6,512 nucleotides of DNA from Caldilineaceae bacterium (GTDB lineage: Bacteria > Chloroflexota > Anaerolineae > Caldilineales > Caldilineaceae), in NCBI GenBank assembly GCA_028819675.1, contig JAPPKT010000237.1, positions 1-6,512 of the forward strand, in the 5' to 3' direction. The notes below the pieces were generated by a model. That model was given only the letters and a program-made list of their open reading frames with translations, made no database searches and was not told where the DNA came from. The first letter of the stretch is position 1, and each line of letters opens with the position of its first letter. A program made the translations under genes and the position numbers. This document shows positions 1 to 5,935 of this stretch, piece after piece.

Positions 1-740
1 CTGGTCGGTTGTTATGAGCAGGATATGGGGTCTTTCCATGTGCTACACGTCCAAGAGTGAGGTGGGCCGTTGTGTGCGGTTGTAGCCAGGGAAGTCGGGC
101 GGCATTGTAACATAGGCGGTGGGGCGAGCCAAGTCAGAGGGACATTGGGGGTGCGGTCGATTCCTGGGGCTGGGCAGTGCAGGTGGGAGCTGGCGGGCGT
201 GGTGCCAGACGAAGTTTGGCGGCTATTGGGGAGGCACAGGGCGCGACCAAATCGGACCGGTGAGGGGGATGGCGAAGACGAATTGTGATAGAAATGGGAG
301 GGCAGGCACAAGGCCTGCCCCTACATGACCGGGGGGAGGAGGTGGGGGTAAGGTCTGGCGTGGGCGGGAATTGCGGTGGTCAGTGTCATGGCGGTACTTC
401 CGGTCAAGGAAGGTCAAACGTCCGTAAACCGGGGCGATCGAGGATGCGCCGACGGCTCTGGCCGAAGCAACTCGGAACTCCTTTGGTTGCTTGATGGGAT
501 ATAGAAGCCTCTGGCGAAGATCAAGGGCAAGATTGGATGGGTTGGGCCTAGATTCGGGCAGGCTGCCCTGCTCAAGTGATTTCGAGGGGGCATCTGGTCC
601 GAAGACATTGCTGCCTAGCCTTTTCCCTCAAAGTTTTTTCCCGCCTCGAAAAGAACCGGTTTGGCACGAGTTTCAATGAGAGCCAGACATCGCCTTGACA
701 GGCCGACCCTATTGCGGCGTCAGCGCGGGCACAAGATGCA
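1..740. other. Gene-free region downstream of the isomerase gene
   Basis: No credible gene is seen here. The short open frames on both strands give Pro/Ser- or Gly/Arg-rich translations with no recognisable motif and lack a convincing Shine-Dalgarno/start pair. The left part is G-rich on the plus strand. The only defined structure is the perfect hairpin at 300-320, described separately. An 8-base palindrome (AACCGGTT) lies at 654-661. I found no hairpin followed by a U-run just after the isomerase stop at 741, so its terminator is not identified. A decayed gene cannot be excluded by eye. Confidence 0.6.
300..320. repeat. Hairpin repeat, perfect 8-bp stem (GGGCAGGC / GCCTGCCC)
   Basis: The arms GGGCAGGC (300-307) and GCCTGCCC (313-320) are perfectly complementary around a 5-base loop, ACAAG, and are followed by CTACA. 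From memory, this kind of sequence recurs many times in intergenic DNA of some uncultured bacteria, and its frames produce spurious predicted peptides such as 'RAGTRPAPT'. A degraded relative may lie at 6343-6363. No U-run follows on either strand, so it is more like a dispersed palindromic repeat than an intrinsic terminator. Confidence 0.6.
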
Positions 741-1670
741 TCAGTCAGAAGTGATTCCGACACGCTCACAGATGTCTTTGATATATTGCAAGGCGGCGAT
801 GTTTTCGCGGTCAAAGTCTTCGGTTGCCACCCATTCCTGAGGGACATCGGATACAGATCTGGCCACACCGGGCACATCTTCCAGTTCAATTGAAACGACG
901 CCGTTGAAACCGACGTCTTTGAGTGCTATCATCACGGCTTCCCAGTCGATTTTCCCTTTGCCCGGCCGCCAGTGAACATTGGTCGTGCCGTCATTGTCGG
1001 AGAAGTGGCAGTGGAAGATTCTGTCAGCCAACTGATAGATGACGACATGGGGGATCTCGCCAACCGGAAAGAGGTGGCTTGGGTCAAGATTCATCCCCAA
1101 CGAATCCGACCCGACATGCTCGATCAGACGCAGCATTGAGGCTGCGTTGGCCATATACTGGTAGGGATGCGGCTCAAGTGCGTACTTTAGTTCCGCGTCT
1201 TCACACAGACTGCAGCAGCGGCGCATGGTGTCGACATAGTCCCGCCAGTTCTGCTGCCAATTGAGACCGGAGGGGATATCTACCTGGAATTTCTGCATAT
1301 GCGGCAGGTCAGTTATCCGCGGGAACTGAATGTTGAACGGATGGACAGATACGCTGTTGACGATTTCGGTTCCCAGTTCGACACCAACTTCGACTACCTT
1401 CTTGAAGTGCTCAACAGATTGATCTCTGTCTCCCTTATCCGGACTGGCCATTCCTGGCGGGGTTGAAACAAACTGAGATAGCAGGAGGCCTTCGCTATCA
1501 ATGATGTTCCTGAGGTCTCTGATTGTCTGCGGCGTGTAGTATTCGTCAAGGACCTCTCGCTGCCACGCGATCAGCTCGACAGCGGTAAACCCTAACCGGG
1601 CGATTCTCGAGATTGATTTGTCATAAGGGGTAGTCCACTTGAATGGCCACACTGAAGCACCGAACTTCAT
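741..1670 (-). CDS. Sugar phosphate isomerase/epimerase-like TIM-barrel protein
   Basis: This 309-residue protein belongs to the xylose isomerase-like TIM-barrel superfamily (AP endonuclease 2 fold), whose members isomerise, epimerise or dehydrate sugars and inositols using a divalent metal. Family-like features can be followed in order: the barrel start MKFGASVWPF, GFTAVELIAW (about 27-36), ALEPHPYQY (164-172), NLDPSHLF (194-201), HCHFSDND (220-227), RPGKGKIDW (235-243) and GVVSIELED (257-265). The probable metal ligands are Glu166, Asp196, His222 and Glu262, so the active site looks intact and the length is normal for the family. There is no signal peptide, so it should act in the cytoplasm. 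The start is supported by GAGGG six bases upstream. The gene lies 715 bases beyond the sulfatase, across repeat DNA, so it is probably a separate transcription unit. Relatives include IolE/IolI and tagatose-3-epimerase types; the substrate cannot be assigned, so no symbol is given. Confidence 0.9.
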   Translation of the reverse strand: MKFGASVWPFKWTTPYDKSISRIARLGFTAVELIAWQREVLDEYYTPQTIRDLRNIIDSEGLLLSQFVSTPPGMASPDKGDRDQSVEHFKKVVEVGVELGTEIVNSVSVHPFNIQFPRITDLPHMQKFQVDIPSGLNWQQNWRDYVDTMRRCCSLCEDAELKYALEPHPYQYMANAASMLRLIEHVGSDSLGMNLDPSHLFPVGEIPHVVIYQLADRIFHCHFSDNDGTTNVHWRPGKGKIDWEAVMIALKDVGFNGVVSIELEDVPGVARSVSDVPQEWVATEDFDRENIAALQYIKDICERVGITSD

Positions 1671-1676
1671 CGTCTA

Positions 1677-1681
1677 CCCTC
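1677..1681 (-). promoter_or_regulatory. Ribosome binding site of the isomerase gene
   Basis: On the minus strand GAGGG lies six bases before the ATG at 1670-1668. The spacing is near ideal and supports this start, and it shows the gene can be translated independently of the sulfatase upstream. Confidence 0.65.
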
Positions 1682-1753
1682 GCTTTCAAAATGAGTCTGT
1701 GATTTTCCAGATGAATTGGGTAACTGCCAAGCCGTTTTTTGTGTACGCGCTGC

Positions 1754-1789
1754 GTGCCTTCTGCCAGGGTCCGGAATGACGGAAGGCAC
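1754..1789. repeat. Inverted repeat GTGCCTTC / GAAGGCAC with 20-base loop
   Basis: GTGCCTTC (1754-1761) and GAAGGCAC (1782-1789) are perfect 8-base reverse complements. The loop carries CAGGGTCCGGAATGAC, which resembles the 'GTCATTCC' type of dispersed intergenic palindrome. It lies about 85 bases upstream of the isomerase start. It could form a hairpin in the isomerase leader or be a degenerate copy of a repeat family. No poly-U follows it. Confidence 0.45.
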
Positions 1790-1918
1790 CGTCATGGTTT
1801 CTGTGGCGAGCCCTTGACTGTCGTAACGATGCACGTCAGGCCAGATTGGGCGTTGCCACTCATGACTTGCTTGCGCTGGCACATACTCTGGACGTGTCAT
1901 GACGCGGGGGCTTTCTGG

Positions 1919-1941
1919 TCGCCGCTTACCTGCTGCGGCGA
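1919..1941. repeat. Hairpin with 7-bp stem (TCGCCGC / GCGGCGA)
   Basis: TCGCCGC (1919-1925) pairs perfectly with GCGGCGA (1935-1941) around a 9-base loop. It is the first of three closely spaced hairpins before the heptamer array, all in the gap between sulfatase and isomerase. Its role is unknown. Confidence 0.45.
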
Positions 1942-1950
1942 GAGGTTTAG

Positions 1951-2001
1951 GCGGGGGCGTTGCGGGGGCGGAGCCCCTGCACAAGGGAGGGCCGAAGGCC
2001 C
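1951..2001. repeat. GC-rich double hairpin with short direct repeat
   Basis: GCGGGGGCG occurs twice (1951-1959 and 1962-1970). The second copy forms a hairpin: GCGGGGGC (1962-1969) and GCCCCTGC (1973-1980) pair at seven of eight positions around GGA. A second, perfect hairpin follows, GGGCC (1989-1993) with GGCCC (1997-2001) around GAA. The pair looks like a compound palindromic intergenic repeat. Neither stem is followed by a T-run on either strand, so an intrinsic terminator is not supported. The block directly abuts the heptamer array that starts at 2009. Confidence 0.5.
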
Positions 2002-2008
2002 GGAACTG

Positions 2009-2071
2009 CAGTAGTCAGTAGTCAGTAGTCAGTAGGCAGTAGTCAGTGGTCCGTGGTCAGTAGTCCGTGGT
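2009..2071. repeat. Tandem heptanucleotide array, nine copies of CAGTAGT-like unit
   Basis: Nine consecutive 7-base units can be read without a gap. In order they are CAGTAGT three times, CAGTAGG, CAGTAGT, CAGTGGT, CCGTGGT, CAGTAGT and CCGTGGT. The left units are nearly identical and the right units more diverged. The period is not a multiple of three and no gene spans it, so it is non-coding. Short heptamer tandem repeats of this kind are known between genes in several bacterial groups, and they change copy number by slippage. Two further units in the same orientation occur at 2238-2250, beyond the inverted-repeat segment. Confidence 0.85.
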
Positions 2072-2234
2072 CAGGGCAATCGCGAACCTTACAATATTCG
2101 GCCAAGTTCGCTCATTTCACTGGCATTACTCCAGAATTTGGCGCCTTTCAGGCGAGACCAGCCTTGCATATAGCCTCTGTTCGCCCGGTAGTAACGGCAG
2201 ACCCGCTGTTATCACGAAGTTCGAGATAGCCCTG
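2072..2234. mobile_element. Putative 163-bp MITE-like segment with imperfect 16-bp terminal inverted repeats
   Basis: CAGGGCAATCGCGAAC (2072-2087) matches the reverse complement of GTTCGAGATAGCCCTG (2219-2234) at 14 of 16 positions. A small hairpin, CGCCT/AGGCG (2142-2154), lies near the centre. The segment sits directly against the last unit of the heptamer array and is followed by GGT (2235-2237), which also ends the left flank (2069-2071). After that the heptamer resumes (CAGTGGT, 2238-2244). Removing 2072-2237 would join the two parts of the array in phase. This fits insertion of a small non-autonomous element with a 3-base target duplication. The segment encodes no transposase and no credible protein. 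Chance similarity between the ends, or independent growth of the two array parts, remains possible. Confidence 0.35.
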
Positions 2235-2237
2235 GGT

Positions 2238-2250
2238 CAGTGGTCAGTTA
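2238..2250. repeat. Displaced end of the heptamer array
   Basis: CAGTGGT followed by CAGTTA continues the heptamer pattern of 2009-2071 in the same orientation, 166 bases further on. It is either the right end of an array split by an insertion or a separate small cluster. Confidence 0.5.
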
Positions 2251-2270
2251 CAGCGGCGCTAGACGGTAAA

Positions 2271-2302
2271 CTGGTGAACAGGGGGAAAACCCGGCTTGCC
2301 AG
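2271..2302. other. Imperfect hairpin downstream of the sulfatase gene
   Basis: The 13-base arms at 2271-2283 and 2290-2302 pair at nine positions (CTGG/CCAG outer, GGG/CCC inner) around a GGAAAA loop. On the minus strand, the direction in which the sulfatase mRNA would be read, the stem is followed by only three Ts. This could be a weak terminator about 85 bases past the sulfatase stop, but the stem is poor and the call is tentative. Confidence 0.2.
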
Positions 2303-2385
2303 TCGTTGCCAACTGTTTGCCCCATCGACGTCGGCGGCTTCGTAGAATACCCTCGAGATGTTTTACAGACGCTGTCAGTGTCGCG

Positions 2386-3855
2386 CTAACTCTCTACCTG
2401 GCTTCTGATAGGCGCCCAGCCAGCGGTCAGCATCCGGTCCAACTCCTCGACCTGCGCTCTGTGTTCCGGGCGTCCGGCGATGTTCACGTTCTCCCCCGGA
2501 TCATTGTGAAGGTCGAAGAGTTCGAAGGCATGCCCTGACGCGGAATCGCGCAGATGCCAGAGGTCGCCTTCAGCGGGAACATTGTTATAGCGAGTGAGGC
2601 GGTAGCGGTCTGTGCGCAATGTTTTGGCATGGCCTTGATGCATCATTGAGAACACGCCCGCTTTCCACTCTCTGTCCGGGTTTTCGAGCAGCGGGGCCAG
2701 ACTCAAACCCTCCAAATGCGGTGGCCGCTCGAGTCCGACCAGGTCGCAGAGTGTGGGATAGAGATCGACCAGTTCAACCAGGGCATTGCAAGTCAGGCCA
2801 TCAGTCAGGCCCGGGACGGACACAAGAAGCGGGATCCTGGTCGATTCCTCGAAACTGGATGTTTTGGACCACAGTCTATGCTCACCGAGATGCCAGCCAT
2901 TGTCGCCCCACAACACAATCACTGTTTCGTCCAGCTGGCCAAGTCTCTCCAACTCCGACAAAACCTTTCCGATTTGGGCGTCAGTGAAACTCACGCTTGC
3001 CCAGTAGCCGTGAATGCACTCTCGTTGCTTTGCCTCACTCAGGAGCGGGAAATCATCCTCACTGTACTTGCCAAGGTCGGAATAGGTGCGGTCGATTTCC
3101 TCTTCGCCGTAATGCAGGAAGTCACCCAGATTTGAAATGCCGATGCCGTCTTTGGGGAGAAAAGGGTTTTGGGCGAGATCTACATCGTCACGGTCGTAGA
3201 GATCCCAATACTTCTGCGGCACAGCCCAGGGCAAGTGAGGCCGGTAGAAGCCCAGCGCCAGGAAGAGGGGCTCGTCCTGCTCCTGAAACTCCCGAAGTAC
3301 CTCGATCGCCCGCTGTGCGATAATCCCATCGGGGTAGGCGTCGTCCGGGGCGTCGGCCGCTTCGCAGATAGGGGGAAGATCGAGACCGGCCTTGGCCTGG
3401 CTGAATTGCCGGCCAAAGTTTCTCAGCTTGCGCAGGTTTTCGTCAAGTTGATAACCGGCGCAGTAGCCGTGGACTGTATAGGCCTGTTCCTTGAAGGTAT
3501 CGCGGTAGCGTCTTGTCCAGCCGGCCTCGTCGTCGTCGTTGCGGTGATAGACTTTTCCTATGGACACCGTCCGGAATCCCTGTGCCTTGAAATAGCCCGG
3601 AAGGCTGGGCTCCCCGGGCGGCGGGGAGCCTAGACCCCAACGGTTGCCAGTCGGCTGGGAAGGGCGTTTTCCGGTCAGGAGGCTTATTCGCGAAGGGCCA
3701 CAGACAGGCACTTGGCAGTAGGCGCGGTTGAATTGTAGTCCGCGAGCCGCGATCCAGTCCATATTTGGGGTATGCAGTTTGGCCTTGCCAAAGCAACTGA
3801 TCTCCGGGCGCAGGTCGTCAACGGCGATGAAGAGGACGTTTTTGGGCTTGGTCAT
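2386..3855 (-). CDS. Cys-type sulfatase, iduronate-2-sulfatase-like, no signal peptide
   Basis: This 489-residue enzyme of the alkaline-phosphatase superfamily should hydrolyse a sulfate ester. The motifs are complete: metal-binding Asp13-Asp14 (NVLFIAVDDLRP), the formylglycine signature CGPSRISLLTG with the modified residue Cys52, GKVYH with Lys101 and His104, FYRPHLPW with His207, GDNGWHLGEHRLWSK with Asp318-Asn319 and Lys331, and the C-terminal ELFDLHNDPGENVNIA. The GKV[YF]H and H[LI]P[WF] motifs point to the iduronate-2-sulfatase side of the family (probably SulfAtlas S1_7), but the substrate cannot be read from sequence. The chosen ATG (3855-3853) overlaps the stop of the binding-protein gene as ATGA, and GGAAG lies seven bases before it. 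The open frame extends 25 codons further, but that part is the shadow of the upstream gene. The N-terminus starts directly with the first beta strand, so the enzyme appears cytoplasmic. A maturation enzyme (FGE or anSME) must be encoded elsewhere. Confidence 0.93.
   Translation of the reverse strand: MTKPKNVLFIAVDDLRPEISCFGKAKLHTPNMDWIAARGLQFNRAYCQVPVCGPSRISLLTGKRPSQPTGNRWGLGSPPPGEPSLPGYFKAQGFRTVSIGKVYHRNDDDEAGWTRRYRDTFKEQAYTVHGYCAGYQLDENLRKLRNFGRQFSQAKAGLDLPPICEAADAPDDAYPDGIIAQRAIEVLREFQEQDEPLFLALGFYRPHLPWAVPQKYWDLYDRDDVDLAQNPFLPKDGIGISNLGDFLHYGEEEIDRTYSDLGKYSEDDFPLLSEAKQRECIHGYWASVSFTDAQIGKVLSELERLGQLDETVIVLWGDNGWHLGEHRLWSKTSSFEESTRIPLLVSVPGLTDGLTCNALVELVDLYPTLCDLVGLERPPHLEGLSLAPLLENPDREWKAGVFSMMHQGHAKTLRTDRYRLTRYNNVPAEGDLWHLRDSASGHAFELFDLHNDPGENVNIAGRPEHRAQVEELDRMLTAGWAPIRSQVES
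3608..3630. repeat. Perfect 9-bp palindrome inside the sulfatase gene
   Basis: GGCTCCCCG (3608-3616) and CGGGGAGCC (3622-3630) are perfect reverse complements around GGCGG. The stretch encodes residues 75-82 of the sulfatase (GSPPPGEP), in a variable loop between the formylglycine motif and GKVYH. It could form a strong hairpin in the mRNA or be the trace of a small palindromic insertion kept in frame. Confidence 0.5.
3852..3855 (-). promoter_or_regulatory. ATGA stop/start overlap coupling binding protein and sulfatase
   Basis: The TGA of the binding-protein gene (3854-3852) shares two bases with the ATG of the sulfatase (3855-3853). Such overlaps usually mean termination-reinitiation and a shared mRNA. 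A modest Shine-Dalgarno, GGAAG (3867-3863), lies seven bases before the ATG. Confidence 0.8.
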
Positions 3856-5924
3856 GCCATGTCTTCCAGATAGTACTGCTCCGGATAGGTAATGGCGCCT
3901 GGATATGCGACTACCCAAGGGCCTAACCAACCACCCAGGGGCAGTTGATCGCGTGTGGGCGTGTTCTTTACGCGGTTGCCGATAATGGCGGGACGCGGCA
4001 GGTCAGCGATGATGCCGAGCCAGAAGGGCCCTTCGTCGACGTGGATCTGCAAGATTTCATAAACCAATTCATCCCGTTTCTGGCGATCCGGCTCACTGCG
4101 GGCCTGCTTGTGCAGTTGCCACATTCGGTAAGCCGGATCATCGGGCGCTGGTTCATCCCAGGGGGGCTGGCGTTCATGCGGCGGTTTGTCGGCGTCAACG
4201 CCTTCCCTGGGAGTGCCTTCGAGGCTCATCCAAGCGCCGTAAAGAGGCGCCCAACGGCCACTGGGGCCGAACGAGGTAAGAAAGACCGGGAAGCTAAGTA
4301 GGTCCGCCGAACCCGGGGCACCGCCGCCAAAGACACGGATGTCGAAGGTCCCTCCCAGGAAGATCTGTCCCAGTTGAGCGCCCGGCATGGCGTCCACTCT
4401 TGCGTCCAGCCCGATGGCCCGCCAGTCCTCTTTCATCAGTTCGGCTGCTTCGGTAAACGGGCTACCGGCGTTTATCTGGATCCAGATTTCAAGGGGTTCT
4501 CCGCTGGGCAGCTGTCGCCATCCATCTCCATTTTGATCAGTCACGCCTGCGTCATCAAGCAGGCTGGCGGCCTTTTCGGGATCGTGCTCAACTGCAAGGT
4601 TCAGCAGCTGGTCCAACAGTTCTTGGCCCCGGGTCGAGCTGTGATATTGGCGAGAGTTTATCGAATCGACTGCCGTGCTGGCAGGCCCGCCCAGACCGAA
4701 GAAGGTCAGTTTGCGGATTCTCTCGCGGTCAATTCCATGGGAAAGCGCGCGGCGGAACTCAACCTTGCGATAGACGGCCTGCTTCTCCGGTTCAGGGTAG
4801 TTCCAGTTGATGCCCCAAGCCGGTGCGCCGCCGGCGCCGTTGTCCCACAGTTCCAGTCGATAGCTGCCGTTTTCCTCATTGTCCTTATAGATGGCAATGT
4901 CACGCAGACTGAGGTTGGGATGGGCCATGAAGTCGATTTCGCCGTTGATGATTTTGAGGTTGAGAATCTCGTTATTCTCGGCGAAACCGACGTCTACGGT
5001 ATCAATGTATGGCAGCTGATTGTCATCCACATCCACCATGTAATAGTAGGGATTGCGTTCCATCACCAGTCGCTGGCCGGCCTCCAGCCTGACCGGCCGC
5101 CACGCATTCAGTACCGGGTGCTCAGGATTGGTCCACCACTCCTGTTTTGCGGTAAAGGTCGAGAAGTCCTCGGAATCAGAGTAGTCGGGATGGAACTGTT
5201 CCATGTAGTGCCGGGGCTGAGCGTCCAACCCTGTGCCTATGCCTCCACCCACCCAGGCTGCGATTTCAATATCGGTAATGGGTGAGGGGCCGGCAAACTG
5301 GATGGTCAGGGTGAAGTCGTCTACTTTCGACAGCTGCATCGGCGCGTCACCCGACATGGTCCAAGAGGGCCGGGTAGAGGGGTGCTCTTCGTTGAGAATC
5401 ATGTCGTCCCACCAGAAGATAACGTCGTCGACGGTGAACGGCTCACCGTCCGACCAGCGGGTACCTTCGCGGTAGTAGAGGGTCCAGACCGTCGCGTCTT
5501 GGTTGACTTCCCAGGCTTTGGCCAAGCCAGGCCCTACTTCCTGCCCACCTTCGGTCCAATGCAGGCTGGAGTGACCGTACATGAGTTGTGTCTGATCACT
5601 GAAGGAGCTGCTGGTCGTCGCCTTACGCAGAGTTCCCCCGTAATGGCCCACGTCGGACCAGGGCAGGTCCAGAACCATCGGGTCTACGGGAAGCCGTTCA
5701 TCTACAGGGGGCAACTCGCCGGCGCTGACCAGTTCGGCCAACATCGGGGCTTCACCATATTGTGATGAAGGTGTTGGCATTTGCTCGCGTTGGACTGCCT
5801 GGGGTTTTTCGGCTTCGGGAGACGGTTGCGTCGGGGTGCAGGCTGCAGCGACAGTACCGGCGGCGGCAACTGCGGAGAGTTGCAGGAACTTACGTCGGGA
5901 GATCTTTCGCTCGATCATTGCCAT
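3852..5924 (-). CDS. ABC transporter substrate-binding lipoprotein, family 5 (SBP_bac_5)
   Basis: This 690-residue protein is an extracytoplasmic solute-binding protein of the peptide/oligosaccharide (DppA/OppA-like) family 5. The N-terminus shows a twin-arginine signal (SRRKFLQLS, Arg10-Arg11), a short Ala-rich core and a lipobox-like AAAC with Cys29, then a Pro/Glu/Gln-rich linker to about residue 55. This implies folded export and lipid anchoring outside the membrane. Family features follow: GGTLRKA (96-102), YREGTRWSDGEPFTVDDVIF (151-170), ERNPYYY (289-295) with NQLPYIDTV (302-310), EFRRALSHGIDRERI (389-403), and the DQNGDGW loop (463-469). At 690 residues it is longer than classical DppA (about 530), which matches the long subfamily common in Chloroflexota. 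It is the first gene of a two-gene operon with the sulfatase. No permease or ATPase gene is present in the window, so its partners lie elsewhere. The ligand is unknown; a sulfated glycan fragment would fit the neighbour but is inference. AAAGGAG supports the start; Met3 is an equally possible start. Confidence 0.93.
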   Translation of the reverse strand: MAMIERKISRRKFLQLSAVAAAGTVAAACTPTQPSPEAEKPQAVQREQMPTPSSQYGEAPMLAELVSAGELPPVDERLPVDPMVLDLPWSDVGHYGGTLRKATTSSSFSDQTQLMYGHSSLHWTEGGQEVGPGLAKAWEVNQDATVWTLYYREGTRWSDGEPFTVDDVIFWWDDMILNEEHPSTRPSWTMSGDAPMQLSKVDDFTLTIQFAGPSPITDIEIAAWVGGGIGTGLDAQPRHYMEQFHPDYSDSEDFSTFTAKQEWWTNPEHPVLNAWRPVRLEAGQRLVMERNPYYYMVDVDDNQLPYIDTVDVGFAENNEILNLKIINGEIDFMAHPNLSLRDIAIYKDNEENGSYRLELWDNGAGGAPAWGINWNYPEPEKQAVYRKVEFRRALSHGIDRERIRKLTFFGLGGPASTAVDSINSRQYHSSTRGQELLDQLLNLAVEHDPEKAASLLDDAGVTDQNGDGWRQLPSGEPLEIWIQINAGSPFTEAAELMKEDWRAIGLDARVDAMPGAQLGQIFLGGTFDIRVFGGGAPGSADLLSFPVFLTSFGPSGRWAPLYGAWMSLEGTPREGVDADKPPHERQPPWDEPAPDDPAYRMWQLHKQARSEPDRQKRDELVYEILQIHVDEGPFWLGIIADLPRPAIIGNRVKNTPTRDQLPLGGWLGPWVVAYPGAITYPEQYYLEDMA

Positions 5925-5928
5925 TGTT

Positions 5929-5935
5929 CTCCTTT
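5929..5935 (-). promoter_or_regulatory. Ribosome binding site of the binding-protein gene
   Basis: On the minus strand AAAGGAG lies four bases before the ATG at 5924-5922 and ten bases before the second in-frame ATG at 5918-5916. Four is slightly short and ten slightly long, so initiation could occur at either. The protein would differ by two residues (MAMIERK or MIERK) with no effect on the signal peptide. Confidence 0.7.

Noticed and set aside
1..740. Possible decayed gene at the left end.
   Set aside because: No frame on either strand shows motif fragments that could be joined by a frameshift, so I call it only gene-free.
1667..1984. Minus-strand 105-codon open frame ending in an ATGA overlap with the isomerase start.
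   Set aside because: The overlap looks gene-like, but the translation has no recognisable motif, runs through the GC-rich hairpin block and the 1754-1789 inverted repeat, and has no good ribosome binding site. The overlap is probably chance.
2009..2071. Could the repeat array be a CRISPR?
   Set aside because: The units are 7 bases and contiguous, with no spacers and no cas genes nearby.
2067..2345. Plus-strand 92-codon open frame over the inverted-repeat segment.
   Set aside because: It starts within the heptamer array, runs across both terminal repeats and shows no protein motif; it is not a transposase.
3169..3633. Plus-strand 154-codon open frame.
   Set aside because: It is antisense to the sulfatase, whose motifs in the minus frame are complete.
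3856..3930. 25-codon upstream extension of the sulfatase containing SRRHYLSGAVL, which resembles a twin-arginine signal.
   Set aside because: It lies wholly inside the binding-protein gene in another frame and lacks a hydrophobic core. The ATGA overlap and the family N-terminus favour the start at 3855.
4374..5285. Plus-strand 303-codon open frame.
   Set aside because: It is antisense to the binding-protein gene. Its translation shows no family motif and it exists because of the codon use of the true gene.
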